Shown: positions 7,557 to 16,030 of the stretch, in pieces | Position numbering within the stretch: position 1 is the first letter of the stretch | How the letters are laid out: each line of letters starts with the position of its first letter | NCBI GenBank assembly: GCA_964448185.1 | Contig: CAYUVO010000010.1 | Span: forward strand, 1-47,731 | Origin: OFTM382 sp964448185 | GTDB lineage: Bacteria > Planctomycetota > Phycisphaerae > Phycisphaerales > UBA1924 | Length of the DNA stretch: 47,731 nucleotides | Direction of reading: 5' to 3' | Notes under the pieces: generated by a model | The model's input: only the letters and a program-made list of their open reading frames with translations | Told to the model about the DNA's origin: nothing | Database searches by the model: none | Translations under genes and position numbers: made by a program

Positions 7557-9008
7557 TTAGTTCATCGGGAGGCGTTTGGATCGCCAGATTCGCCCCAGTC
7601 GTGCGAGTTCGATGGTCTCCCATCGGCTGCCGTCGTCGAGCTGTGTTCGGAGCATTTTGCCCTCGGCGTCGAGCAGTGCGACTTGTGGCTCGGTGTCTTG
7701 GCTGAGGCGTGTGGTGAGGGCCCACTTGGCCTTTGGGTGGTCGCGTGGTTCGAGGGAGTCGGCGCGCATCTGGATGCGGCCGCTCTGTGATTGGAACGTG
7801 TAGAAGCGGTAGTCGGTGGCGATTTCAGTCTGGACGAGCAGGAGGGGCAGGAGGAATGCTTCGACTCGTGAGAGGTAGCCCGGGCCGTTGATTTGGGGCT
7901 TGGAAGTAACAAGGGGTTGATCGCCAAGACGGGTGGACACGGTGAGGTCGTTGCCTTCTCGGATGCCGAACTCGGTGGAGCGTTGGAGCTGACCGGTTTT
8001 GGTATCACGGATGGCCATTTCGACGGACCATGTTTCTTCGTTTTTGTCGAGTGAAAGGAAGAACACGGCGGAGCTGTCGATGACGAGGCTGTTGTGGAGG
8101 GTTCTGCTCTCGATGCGGAGGATGTAACCTCTTTGGTTATCGCGGCCGCCGGCGCGCATGTTTGATTCCCGGCGGAGATCGCCTCGGCGCCCGACGCGTG
8201 CGTTGATTCTTCGGTACCCGATTTCTTCGGCTGTGTCGTCGCCGCCGCCTGCGAGGCTGGGCTTGTAGAGGCGTTGCCAGTTCCATTTTTCACCGATGGC
8301 TTGGACGGCTTTAGTGATGCGATCTTGATCGACTTCCTGGAGCCAGCGGACACCGGTTTCGACGCCGAGCCTTCTTGTTTCGGCGATCTCTCCGGGGTCT
8401 CCGATGGTGGCCGAGGCGACGGTGAGTTCGTACATCTCGCGGGCTTTGGTGTAGTGGGCGGGATCGGTGATGAGCTCGAAGGTGAGCACTCGGTTGGGCG
8501 AGGGTTTGAAGACGGTGTAGCCCATGATGGTGGTTGCGGACGAGTCTTCGAGGGCGAGGTAGAGGCGCTCGGCGAGCTGGGTGGGGCCGCTCTGCTGGGT
8601 GATGGTGAGGTTGGGCTGACGGACGAGCAGGGCGCCGCGACCCATGCGTTGACCGGGCCGGGGGAGCTGGCGGGGCGGCTTGATGGCGAGTCGTGATCTG
8701 ATGATGCCGTCGCAGATGGAGGTGAGGGTTGTCGCGGGGACAGTTGCGGTGTCCTGGATGTTGATGATTCCGAGGCCGTGCGGGAGCATGATGGCGAGGC
8801 TTGATCGGGTGCCGATTTCGTAGGTTTGTGCTTCGGCGCCTACGGGGAGGTAGATGCGCAGGCCGAGGGATTCACGGACGATGGGCCGATTGGAGAGTTC
8901 GACGACAGCGGTGGAGGCTTGTGCGAGGGTGGTAGCGGTGAATGGTGGTGCGAAGACGAGGCTGATGGCGAGCAGGAGCAGGAGGCGAGGGTGCAGACGA
9001 GAGGGCAT
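7557..9008 (-). CDS. Exported protein of unknown function
   Basis: A 483-residue protein I do not recognise. The ATG at 9008 is supported by GGAG seven bases upstream and is followed by a clear signal peptide (MPSRLHPRLLLLLAISL, cleavage probably after TTLAQA near residue 29). The mature part has alternating beta-like and helical stretches, few cysteines and no catalytic motif I can name. The mid-region has an Arg/Gly-rich patch (RVGRRGDLRRESNMRAGGRD). The frame stays open upstream to 9458, but that part is low-quality coding antisense to the rpsJ leader. The gene is divergent from the ribosomal cluster and convergent with the permease. Confidence 0.75.
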   Translation of the reverse strand: MPSRLHPRLLLLLAISLVFAPPFTATTLAQASTAVVELSNRPIVRESLGLRIYLPVGAEAQTYEIGTRSSLAIMLPHGLGIINIQDTATVPATTLTSICDGIIRSRLAIKPPRQLPRPGQRMGRGALLVRQPNLTITQQSGPTQLAERLYLALEDSSATTIMGYTVFKPSPNRVLTFELITDPAHYTKAREMYELTVASATIGDPGEIAETRRLGVETGVRWLQEVDQDRITKAVQAIGEKWNWQRLYKPSLAGGGDDTAEEIGYRRINARVGRRGDLRRESNMRAGGRDNQRGYILRIESRTLHNSLVIDSSAVFFLSLDKNEETWSVEMAIRDTKTGQLQRSTEFGIREGNDLTVSTRLGDQPLVTSKPQINGPGYLSRVEAFLLPLLLVQTEIATDYRFYTFQSQSGRIQMRADSLEPRDHPKAKWALTTRLSQDTEPQVALLDAEGKMLRTQLDDGSRWETIELARLGRIWRSKRLPMN

Positions 9009-9421
9009 CGAGATCTCCAGAGGGCTGATGGGGCAGATGACTGGTTTTAGATCATCGGTCGGCGGAGGGGTGGGGCTTGCATCTGGGAGGGGTAAAGAGC
9101 TGGAGTGTACGAGGGGGGGCGGGCAAAAATATTGGTCAAAGTTGGTGCAAGGGGGGAGACGTGGTTTGACTCGGCAAGCGAGGGATCTACGCTCTTGGGC
9201 TCGCTCCAGAGCGGACAAGCGGCGGCCCGGATGGATCGGGGCTGGTTCGCGGGCTGTTGAAGCCGATTGGAGCGTGTGCACGCGGACGTTCGATGCGTCC
9301 AACGTCGCACAGCGAGTTGGAGTCTTGGTCGGGCATGAAAGTGCGTGACAGGGTTTATGTGACGGGTTTTGTCGCAGCGAAGTGTGCTGAAAGTGTTTGA
9401 GAGAATGGAGCGTCGTCGAGC
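9009..9421 (+). promoter_or_regulatory. Leader region of the S10 cluster with a possible promoter
   Basis: A 413-bp stretch between the divergent exported-protein gene and rpsJ, with no convincing gene. TTGACT at 9166–9171 followed after 16 bp by TACGCT (9188–9193) is the best sigma-70-like pair. That would leave a leader of about 220 nt upstream of rpsJ. GGAG at 9407–9410 serves rpsJ. The promoter call rests on sequence only. Confidence 0.35.
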
Positions 9422-9730
9422 ATGAGCGGAGCGAAGATTCGAATCCGGATGGAGGCATACGACCATATTGCGTTGGATGCTTCTGCTCGTGAAATCGTCG
9501 ACCATGCCAAGCGGACCAACGCGAAGGTGAAGGGTCCGATTCCGTTGCCTACGCGCATTGAGCGGTACACGGTGCTTCGGGGTCCGTTTGTGGATAAGAA
9601 GAGCCGCGAGCAGTTCGAGATTCGGACTCATAAACGGATTATTGACATTCTTGAGCCCAATGCGAGGACGGTCGAGGCGTTGAATCGTCTTGTGGTTCCT
9701 GCGGGCGTGTTTGTCAAGATCAAGGCGTAG
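9422..9730 (+). CDS. rpsJ: 30S ribosomal protein S10
   Basis: 102 residues, full length for S10, with KIRIRMEAYDHIALDASA at the N-terminus, GPIPLPTR in the long loop, and the HKRIIDILEP strand. It binds 16S rRNA in the small-subunit head and, as NusE, takes part in transcription antitermination in other bacteria. It opens the S10-spc-alpha ribosomal cluster. The 161-bp gap to rplC is unusually wide for this operon and contains a hairpin. Confidence 0.98.
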   Translation: MSGAKIRIRMEAYDHIALDASAREIVDHAKRTNAKVKGPIPLPTRIERYTVLRGPFVDKKSREQFEIRTHKRIIDILEPNARTVEALNRLVVPAGVFVKIKA

Positions 9731-9739
9731 ATAAGAAGG

Positions 9740-9773
9740 CCGGCGCGTCGAGGGACGGGCCGGTTTGTCGTTT
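9740..9773 (+). terminator. Possible attenuator hairpin between rpsJ and rplC
   Basis: CCGGC-g-CGTC pairs with GACG-g-GCCGG around a GAGG loop (9740–9763), nine pairs with one G-G mismatch. The T-rich stretch TTTGTCGTTT follows. It resembles a weak intrinsic terminator and begins ten bases after the rpsJ stop. It may lower transcription into rplC or act as a processing site. Confidence 0.45.
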
Positions 9774-9891
9774 GGATAGATTGTGGTTTTGGGAATCTGA
9801 GGCTCGGAGATGATCTGGGCAAGGCAACGAAGACTTCCTCTGGTCGATGGCTTGCGAGCCGGGTGCCACGAAGCGGTGAAGAGGCTGGACC

Positions 9892-10557
9892 ATGTCGTTT
9901 GTGATTGCAGGCAAGAAAATCGGAATGACTCGGGTGTTCTCGGAGACGAACGCCTCGATCCCGGTGACGGTGATCGAGCTGTTCGAGAACGTGGTCACGC
10001 AGCTTCGGACCCCTGAGAAGGACGGCTATTCAGCGGTTCAGATCGGGTACGACAACGTGAAGGCGCGTCGGTCCACGATGTCGATGATCGCTCACGACCA
10101 CAAGGCTGGGACGAGCCCCAAGCGGCACCACCGCGAGTTCCGTGTTGATGACACGTCGAGCTACACGGTGGGGGATTCGGTTGGGATCGACAAACTCGAG
10201 GGCATCGGCTACGTCGATGTCATGGGCCAGAGCAAGGGCAAAGGCTTCCAGGGCGGCATGAAGCGTCACGGGTTTAAGGGTCTAGAAGCGACGCACGGCG
10301 TGGAGCGTAAGCACCGTTCGCCGGGCTCGATTGGTGGGCACGGCTTGAACGCGGGTAAGTCGGGCCGCCTCAAGAAGGGCAAGAAAATGGCGGGTCACAT
10401 GGGCGATGAGCGGATTACCGTTCGCAGCCTCGACGTGATCCGTTTGGTTCCCGAGAAGAATCTGGTGCTGGTCAAGGGACCGGTCCCGGGTGCGAATGGT
10501 TCGGTTCTTGTGTTGCGTCCTGCGGTGCGGTTGTACCGTACGAAGGCAAAGAAGTAA
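9892..10557 (+). CDS. rplC: 50S ribosomal protein L3
   Basis: 221 residues with the L3 start GKKIGMTRVF, the central GQSKGKGFQGGMKRH loop that reaches toward the peptidyl-transferase centre, and the C-terminal GHMGDERITVRSLDVI region. It is an early assembly protein of the large subunit. The start ATG at 9892 is the only one matching family length. A 313-bp structured gap separates it from rplD. Confidence 0.98.
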   Translation: MSFVIAGKKIGMTRVFSETNASIPVTVIELFENVVTQLRTPEKDGYSAVQIGYDNVKARRSTMSMIAHDHKAGTSPKRHHREFRVDDTSSYTVGDSVGIDKLEGIGYVDVMGQSKGKGFQGGMKRHGFKGLEATHGVERKHRSPGSIGGHGLNAGKSGRLKKGKKMAGHMGDERITVRSLDVIRLVPEKNLVLVKGPVPGANGSVLVLRPAVRLYRTKAKK

Positions 10558-10640
10558 GCACATCGCGAGCGGGTTGCACGCGAGGAAGTAAGTTCCCGGT
10601 GAGGGCGATTGTTCGCTGCTCCGGGGCTCGGAACGTTCGA

Positions 10641-10769
10641 GGAAGAGTCACGAGGCTCTTTCGATGAATACGGCCGGGCGAAGACAGCATACGTCGATCG
10701 GGACGGTCCCGATCGCACTCGACGGCCGAGTCTGACTCGACCCGACCCCACCGCAACACACCGTTGCGG
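10641..10769 (+). promoter_or_regulatory. Run of four hairpins between rplC and rplD
   Basis: The 313-bp gap 10558–10870 holds no believable gene, but four stem-loops follow one another. The first is AAGAGTC/GGCTCTT around ACGA (10643–10660). The second is GATCGGGAC/GTCCCGATC around a single G (10696–10714). The third is CGAGTC/GACTCG around T (10727–10739). The fourth is CCGCAAC/GTTGCGG around ACACC (10751–10769). The last three are perfect. They lie about 100 bp upstream of rplD, where a structured mRNA leader could bind a ribosomal protein such as L4 or control processing. Function is inferred. Confidence 0.55.
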
Positions 10770-10870
10770 GGCTCGCACAGCGGGCAACAGGTGGCGGGCG
10801 AACGAAGGCGAAGCGAACTGGATCAAACGACAGCGTTGATCCCAAAGGCGTCTGGACGGAAAAGAAGACC

Positions 10871-11650
10871 ATGAAAGTCCCCGTCTACAACATGGCTGGC
10901 GATGAAGTCGCCGCCTTCAATATTGATGAAGAGAGCTTGGGCGGCGTGATCAATGCGCCCCTTATCAAGCAAGCGTTCGTGATGTATCACGCGAACCTTC
11001 GCCAGGGCTCTGCCCGGCAGAAGAACCGCGCGAAGATCGCGGGCTCGACTCGGAAGATTTATCGTCAGAAAGGCACGGGCAACGCCCGGCACGGCACCCG
11101 CAAGGTGCCGCAGTTTCGTGGCGGCGGTCGGGCTTTCCCGAGTGTTCGCACGGGCGACGATTTCCGCCGGTCGATGCCCAAGAAGATGCGTCGCAAGGCC
11201 AATCGCAATGCGTTGCTGGCCAAGTTGATCGATAACGAGGTTCGGGTCATCGACAAGATCGAGTTCGATCGTCCCAGGACGCGGGCGTTTGTCGATCTGA
11301 TCTCGGCATTGAAGATTGATCGCACGGTGCTGGTCGCTCTTGCGGGTGACGAGAGCGTCGATTCAAACCGTTACGCAAAGCTCTCGGCGCGTAACGTCGA
11401 TGACGTGACGATCTGCAAGTCGGATCAGTTGACGTGCTACGAGATGCTCAACAACCGCTACATGATTATCGCCAAAGATGATCTTGAGGCTTGGTTGAGC
11501 GGTCCGAGTTCACAGACCGACAAGTCGGCGCGAGTCAGCCCGATGGGCAAGGGTCGCGGGGCACGTCCTGCGAGAGCGGCTCGTCCTGATCGCGGTCCGA
11601 GTGTCAAGGGCGGCTGGAAGACAGCCGGCCCGGCAGAAGGGAAGGCATGA
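10871..11650 (+). CDS. rplD: 50S ribosomal protein L4 with extended C-terminus
   Basis: 259 residues, about 50 more than usual. The core has GSTRKIYRQKGTGNARHG and the PQFRGGGRAFP loop that lines the exit tunnel. From about residue 212 a basic, low-complexity tail (GKGRGARPARAARPDRGPS...) is added. L4 is an early large-subunit protein and, in enterobacteria, also represses its own operon. The structured gap upstream may be related to such control. Its TGA overlaps the rplW ATG (ATGA at 11647–11650). Confidence 0.97.
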   Translation: MKVPVYNMAGDEVAAFNIDEESLGGVINAPLIKQAFVMYHANLRQGSARQKNRAKIAGSTRKIYRQKGTGNARHGTRKVPQFRGGGRAFPSVRTGDDFRRSMPKKMRRKANRNALLAKLIDNEVRVIDKIEFDRPRTRAFVDLISALKIDRTVLVALAGDESVDSNRYAKLSARNVDDVTICKSDQLTCYEMLNNRYMIIAKDDLEAWLSGPSSQTDKSARVSPMGKGRGARPARAARPDRGPSVKGGWKTAGPAEGKA

Positions 11651-11928
11651 TGGACGCTTTGTACATCATCAAGAAGCCGTTGCTTACTGAGAAGACGACC
11701 GAGGCGATGAACACGACTGGACGCTATGCGTTCGTGGTGGATCGTCGTGCGGACAAGCCTTCGATCAAAGCGGCGATCGAGGAGCTCTACGGCGTGCGGG
11801 TGGTTGACGTAAACACGGTGACCCACCGTGGCGCGTACCGCCGGATGAAGTACGGCGTAGTTTCCCCGAAGGTGACGAAGAAGGCACTGGTCCGGTTGCA
11901 CCCGGACGACACGATCGAGTTGTTCTAA
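11647..11928 (+). CDS. rplW: 50S ribosomal protein L23
   Basis: 93 residues with IIKKPLLTEKTTEAMN at the N-terminus and the YGVRVVDVNTV strand typical of L23, the exit-tunnel protein that docks trigger factor and SRP. Tandem ATG codons at 11647 and 11650 overlap the rplD stop, so translation is probably coupled; either ATG may be used. Confidence 0.97.
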   Translation: MMDALYIIKKPLLTEKTTEAMNTTGRYAFVVDRRADKPSIKAAIEELYGVRVVDVNTVTHRGAYRRMKYGVVSPKVTKKALVRLHPDDTIELF

Positions 11929-11983
11929 ACAGAGTGCGTCGCCTGGGTGCGGCGTTCTGAGACTGACCACGAGGGTTATTCAG

Positions 11984-12841
11984 ATGGCTATTCGGATCTA
12001 TAAACCAACGAGCCCGGGCAGGCGCAACGCCTCGGTGAACCTGCATGAAGAGGTCACCCGCAGCCGCCCCGAGAAATCGTTGCTGCGTCCGCTCAAGAAG
12101 ACGGGTGGTCGCAACCACCACGGCAAGATCACGGTTCGTGGTCGCGGCGGCGGGGTCAAGCGGATGTACCGTATGATTGATTTCCGCAGGCGTGATCGTG
12201 ACGGGATCATCGGCAAGGTGACCACGATCGAGTACGATCCGAACCGGTCGAGCCACATCGCGCTCATCGAGTATGCCGATGGTGTCAAACGATACATCCC
12301 GTGTCCGAAGAACCTTACGGTTGGCCGCGAAGTGGAATGTTCTTCGACGGGGCCCGTTGAGCCCGAAGTCGGGAACACGATGCTGTTGCGGTATATTCCG
12401 CTTGGTTTGAGCGTCCACTGTATCGAGATGAACCCCGGACGTGGCGGGCAGATGTGCCGATCCGCGGGGTGCTCGGCACGCTTGACGAACCGTGAAGGCG
12501 ACTATGTGACGCTCGTGCTTCCCAGCGGCGAGATCCGCCGGATTCACGGCGATTGCCGGGCCACCATCGGGGTCGTGGGCAACTCGGATCACCAGCACCG
12601 CCGGATTGGCAAGGCGGGAACGAACCGCTTGCTCGGTCGTCGGCCCAAGACTCGCGGTATGGCGATGAGTCACCATGCTCACCCGTTGGGTGGTGGCGAG
12701 GGTCGCTCGAAGGGTGGGCGCGCACCGGTGAGCAAGTCGGGCACGCTGTCCAAGGGCGGCGGCACGCGGGATCGTAAGAAGCCGAGTCAGGATTTGATTA
12801 TTCGTCGTCGCAAGAGCAAACGATATGGACAGCTTCGCTAA
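11984..12841 (+). CDS. rplB: 50S ribosomal protein L2
   Basis: 285 residues, close to the family length. Visible motifs are YKPTSPGRRN, GRNHHGKITVRGRGGGVKR and the C-terminal MSHHAHPLGGGEGR, which contains the His needed near the peptidyl-transferase centre. It lies 55 bp after rplW and 21 bp before rpsS, within the S10 operon. Confidence 0.98.
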   Translation: MAIRIYKPTSPGRRNASVNLHEEVTRSRPEKSLLRPLKKTGGRNHHGKITVRGRGGGVKRMYRMIDFRRRDRDGIIGKVTTIEYDPNRSSHIALIEYADGVKRYIPCPKNLTVGREVECSSTGPVEPEVGNTMLLRYIPLGLSVHCIEMNPGRGGQMCRSAGCSARLTNREGDYVTLVLPSGEIRRIHGDCRATIGVVGNSDHQHRRIGKAGTNRLLGRRPKTRGMAMSHHAHPLGGGEGRSKGGRAPVSKSGTLSKGGGTRDRKKPSQDLIIRRRKSKRYGQLR

Positions 12842-12862
12842 GGCGACACGGAGGAACCGATC

Positions 12863-13147
12863 ATGGGACGCAGTCTAAAAAAAGGCCCCTTCGTCGAAGA
12901 GAAGGTGTACCTCAAGGTCATGGCTATGACCGAGAGCGGTGAACGCAAGCCGATCAAGACGTGGTCGCGGCGTTGCACGATCGTGCCGGAGTTTGTGGGT
13001 CACACGTTTAGTGTCCACAACGGCCGGGCGTTCTTGGAAGTGTTTGTGACCGAGGACATGGTGGGGCACAAGCTCGGCGAGTTCAGCCCCACTCGCATGT
13101 TCCGTGGTCATACGAACAAGAAGGAAGGCATCAAGAGCAATCGTTGA
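12863..13147 (+). CDS. rpsS: 30S ribosomal protein S19
   Basis: 94 residues with the S19 start MGRSLKKGPFV, IKTWSRRCTIVPEFVGHTF, and VHNGRAFLEVFVTEDMVGHKLGEFSPTR near the C-terminus (split here for brevity). It forms the head of the small subunit with S13. GGAGG lies 8–12 bases before the ATG. Confidence 0.98.
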   Translation: MGRSLKKGPFVEEKVYLKVMAMTESGERKPIKTWSRRCTIVPEFVGHTFSVHNGRAFLEVFVTEDMVGHKLGEFSPTRMFRGHTNKKEGIKSNR

Positions 13148-13197
13148 TGCTCGGCCGATGCTCGGATAGTCATTGAGACTAAGCAGGGATACTCGCA

Positions 13198-13743
13198 ATG
13201 CGGATACGAAACGAACAACTCAAGCAACGTGCCCAGGCGGCCGGGCTCACGACCGAGCATCTCGGCGAGGCTGTGGCTCGCACGGGTCTCGATGGCGACA
13301 AGGCCGAGCGTGCGGTGCGCAACTGGATGGCCGGTCGCGACAACCCTTGCTGCAAGGCATCTGATATTCGTCGGCTGGCGTCGGCGTTGGGCTGCGAGGT
13401 GCGTGATATTGCACGCTTCGAGAGCAGCGTTCAGTTCCATCGGGGGAGCACCCGCAAGGCGCGTCTTGTGGCGAACATGATCCGAGGTCGTTCGGTCAAT
13501 GAGGCCGAGCAGATTCTCAGGTTTGCTCATCAGCGAGCGGCGGAGAACTTCCGCAAGGTGTTGCACGCGGCATCGAGCGACGCACAGGTCGCCAACGCGG
13601 ATGTAAACACGTTGATGATCTCGAATGTCACGGTGGACGAGGGTCCGGTGATCAAGCGGTTCAAGGCCAAGGATCGCGGCCGCGCTCACCCGATTTTGAA
13701 GCAAACCAGCCACATCACTCTGGGTGTTGAGGAGCAGCTGTAA
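13198..13743 (+). CDS. rplV: 50S ribosomal protein L22 with N-terminal XRE-like helix-turn-helix domain
   Basis: 181 residues against about 110 for ordinary L22. Residues 75–181 are L22 proper (HRGSTRKARLVANMIRGRSV, NEAEQIL, then the C-terminal DRGRAHPILKQTSHITL), lining the exit tunnel. Residues 1–74 are extra. They look like an XRE/Cro-type HTH: a helix LKQRAQAAG, GLTTEHLGEAVA, a recognition-like helix AERAVRNWMAGRDNP, then ASDIRRLASALGCEVRDI. The final part matches the usual 'l..lA.aLgv.v.dl' of XRE domains. The only start that fits is ATG 13198 with AGG upstream. The HTH assignment is from pattern reading, not a profile search; DNA or RNA binding is inference. Confidence 0.93.
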   Translation: MRIRNEQLKQRAQAAGLTTEHLGEAVARTGLDGDKAERAVRNWMAGRDNPCCKASDIRRLASALGCEVRDIARFESSVQFHRGSTRKARLVANMIRGRSVNEAEQILRFAHQRAAENFRKVLHAASSDAQVANADVNTLMISNVTVDEGPVIKRFKAKDRGRAHPILKQTSHITLGVEEQL

Positions 13744-14453
13744 TGGGACAAAAAGTACACCCGTTCGGATTTCGGCTCGGGATCACCGAGACCCACCGCA
13801 GCCGGTGGTACGCGCCCAAGGCGTTGTACGGCGAGCTGTTGGTCGAGGACGAGAAGATCCGTCAGTATCTCGACAAGCGTCTCAATAAGATGCCCCCGAA
13901 CGCTGCGGTGTCGGACATCCATATCGAGCGGACGCGCGAGGAACTCAAGGTCATCATCAAGACGGCCCGCCCGGGTCTGGTCATCGGTCCCAAGGGCGCC
14001 GAGGTCGATCGGATCACGCAGGAACTGAGCTACATGACGGGTCGCAAGGTTGCGATCTCGATCATGGAAGTCAAGCAGCCTGACATGGACGCGCAGCTTG
14101 TCTCGGACAACATCGCCGAGGGGCTCAAGAAGCGGATGGCGTTCCGGCGTGTGCTCAAGAACAAGGCCGAGGCTGTGATGCAGGCGGGTGCGCAGGGCGT
14201 GAAGATATCGGTGTCGGGTCGGCTCGGCGGTGCTGAGATGAGCCGGCGTCTTGATGTGCGTCTGGGTGCGTTGCCTCTGTCGAGTCTTCAAGCGAACATT
14301 GATTACGGCTTCTCTGAATCACACACGACGTATGGCGTGATCGGGTGCAAGTGTTGGATCTACAAAGGTCCGTACCAGAAGGCGTTGGCCGAGACCGAGG
14401 GTGGAGTGCCGCGTGCAGCGGGTGCGACTCCGCGTGCTCGCGGTCGCCACTAG
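13743..14453 (+). CDS. rpsC: 30S ribosomal protein S3
   Basis: 236 residues with GQKVHPFGFRLGI at the N-terminus, the KH domain with RPGLVIGPKGAEVDRI, and the C-terminal VSGRLGGAEMSR. S3 is part of the mRNA entry channel. The ATG overlaps the rplV stop by one base (TAATG at 13741–13745), so the genes are coupled. A 123-bp gap follows before rplP. Confidence 0.98.
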   Translation: MGQKVHPFGFRLGITETHRSRWYAPKALYGELLVEDEKIRQYLDKRLNKMPPNAAVSDIHIERTREELKVIIKTARPGLVIGPKGAEVDRITQELSYMTGRKVAISIMEVKQPDMDAQLVSDNIAEGLKKRMAFRRVLKNKAEAVMQAGAQGVKISVSGRLGGAEMSRRLDVRLGALPLSSLQANIDYGFSESHTTYGVIGCKCWIYKGPYQKALAETEGGVPRAAGATPRARGRH

Positions 14454-14576
14454 TTGGGTGAGATAGCTGGCATGGATAACGGATGAACTTTTTAGCGTCG
14501 GAACTGTCGCTGGTGAAGATGAGTAACGAACGAAGCGAACGGGCCCTGAGCGGGTTTGAATCGAAGGAACTGACCG

Positions 14577-15002
14577 ATGCCTCCTTATAAGATCCCCAAG
14601 CGAGTCAAGTATCGCAAAGAGTTTCGCAGGGTCCGTGACCGCAAGGCGACCAAGGCGAACTACGTTGCGTTCGGTGATTACGGCTTGCAGTCGCTCGAGG
14701 GCTGCTGGTTGCCGTCGAACGTGATCGAAGCCGGTCGTATCGCGGCACAGCGGATTCTCAAGCGTGAGGGCAAGATCTTTATCCGGATCTTCCCCGACAA
14801 GCCGGTCAGCAAGAAGCCGATCGAAACGCGCATGGGCAAGGGCAAGGCGGAAGTGGATTACTGGGCTGCGCGGGTGCGTCCCGGGACGATGCTCTTTGAG
14901 CTGGCAGGTGTGAGCGAAGACTCGGCTCGTCTTGCGTTCTCTCGTGTTGCGATGAAGATGCCTGTTCGCTGCCGATTCGTCGGCCGCCGGGTGGAGGTCT
15001 AA
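14577..15002 (+). CDS. rplP: 50S ribosomal protein L16
   Basis: 141 residues, normal length. The PKRVKYRKEFR start, FGDYGLQSLEGCWLPSNVIEAGR and the RIFPDKPVSKKPIETRMGKG block identify L16, which helps position the A-site tRNA. rpmC begins three bases after the stop. Confidence 0.97.
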   Translation: MPPYKIPKRVKYRKEFRRVRDRKATKANYVAFGDYGLQSLEGCWLPSNVIEAGRIAAQRILKREGKIFIRIFPDKPVSKKPIETRMGKGKAEVDYWAARVRPGTMLFELAGVSEDSARLAFSRVAMKMPVRCRFVGRRVEV

Positions 15003-15005
15003 GCC

Positions 15006-15245
15006 ATGGCAAAGAAAGACGCGGATGCGAAGAAGCTGACTTCTGCGGAGGTTCGCAAGCTGCACGACGAGGAGATCCCCGTGGTGCTCGAACAACTGCG
15101 GGATCGGATGTTCACGCTTCGGAACCAGGCGGTGAGCGAGAAGATTCAAGACACCTCGCAGTTTGCGGTGGTTCGCAAAGCGGTGGCGCGGGTGAAGACC
15201 GAGCGTCGTCGTCGGCAGATCGAGCGAGCGGAGGCGAGAAGCTGA
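15006..15245 (+). CDS. rpmC: 50S ribosomal protein L29
   Basis: 79 residues with the two-helix L29 pattern: LTSAEVRKLHDEEIPVVLEQL, a turn, FTLRNQAVSEKIQDTSQF, then VRKAVARVKTERRRRQ (read as separate segments). L29 sits by the exit tunnel near L23. It directly follows rplP. Confidence 0.94.
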   Translation: MAKKDADAKKLTSAEVRKLHDEEIPVVLEQLRDRMFTLRNQAVSEKIQDTSQFAVVRKAVARVKTERRRRQIERAEARS

Positions 15246-15309
15246 TGCGGGGTGAACACAGGACTATCAATGCCGGGACGATTGGTTCCCAGGCAGCTTC
15301 GGAGCAGGC

Positions 15310-15606
15310 ATGACCAAGCAGAAACTCGAACAGACGATCCCCGAGAACGATACGGGCAAGACCAAGGGCGCTCGTATCGGCGTCGTTGAGAACGATGGCC
15401 GCGACAAGACCCGTAAGGTCGTGGTGCGGTATGTGGCCAAGCACGCGAAGTACGGCAAGTACATCCAGCGCCGGACCATTCTTCACGTCCACGACGAGAG
15501 CAATGATTCGCACAAGGGTGACACGGTCGAAGTGGCGCCGTGTAGGCCGGTGAGCAAAACCAAAAGTTGGCGTCTGGTGCGGGTGATGACCCGTGCGGAG
15601 AGCTGA
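15310..15606 (+). CDS. rpsQ: 30S ribosomal protein S17
   Basis: 98 residues; an OB-fold protein with RIGVVENDGRDKTRKVVVRY, KHAKYGKYIQRRTILHVHDE and GDTVEVAPCRPVSKTKSWRL. The order rpmC-rpsQ-rplN is the conserved spc arrangement. Confidence 0.97.
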   Translation: MTKQKLEQTIPENDTGKTKGARIGVVENDGRDKTRKVVVRYVAKHAKYGKYIQRRTILHVHDESNDSHKGDTVEVAPCRPVSKTKSWRLVRVMTRAES

Positions 15607-15642
15607 GCACACAAGCTCTCGCATTAGGAAGGCAGATTAGCA

Positions 15643-16029
15643 ATGCTCCAACAAGAATCAAGATGTGTCGTCGCGGATAACTCGGGCGCCAAGATAGCGT
15701 ATGTGATCCGTGTGTACGGCGGCTCGACTCGTCGCGGCGGTTTCACACGCAAGACGGCGTCGATCGGTGACCGTGTTATGGTGAGTATCAAGAAGGCGTT
15801 GCCCGGCTCGGACATCAAGTCTGGCGACAAGTCCAAAGCGGTGATCGTGCGGACCGCCAAAGCGGTTCGTCGTCCCGACGGCTCGTATGTGAAGTTCGAT
15901 TCGAGTGCTGTGGTGCTCATCACGGACGAGAACGCGCCCAAGGGCACACGCATTTTCGGTCCCGTTGCTCGCGAGCTGCGTGAGCGGAACTACATGAAGA
16001 TTGTCTCGCTTGCGTCGGAGGTGGTGTGA
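15643..16029 (+). CDS. rplN: 50S ribosomal protein L14
   Basis: 128 residues starting MLQQESRCVVADNSGAK, with VKKALPG-like VSIKKALPGSDIK, and the GTRIFGPVARELRERNYMKI C-terminus. It contacts 16S rRNA in an inter-subunit bridge. rplX begins one base after its stop. Confidence 0.98.
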   Translation: MLQQESRCVVADNSGAKIAYVIRVYGGSTRRGGFTRKTASIGDRVMVSIKKALPGSDIKSGDKSKAVIVRTAKAVRRPDGSYVKFDSSAVVLITDENAPKGTRIFGPVARELRERNYMKIVSLASEVV

Positions 16030-16030
16030 G

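Noticed and set aside
9430..9450. TTCGAATCC, similar to a tRNA T-loop
   Set aside because: It lies inside the S10 coding sequence and no acceptor or anticodon arms can be folded around it.
10609..10839. Possible 76-residue gene between rplC and rplD
   Set aside because: Composition is charged and irregular, no ribosome binding site, and the region is better explained by the run of hairpins.
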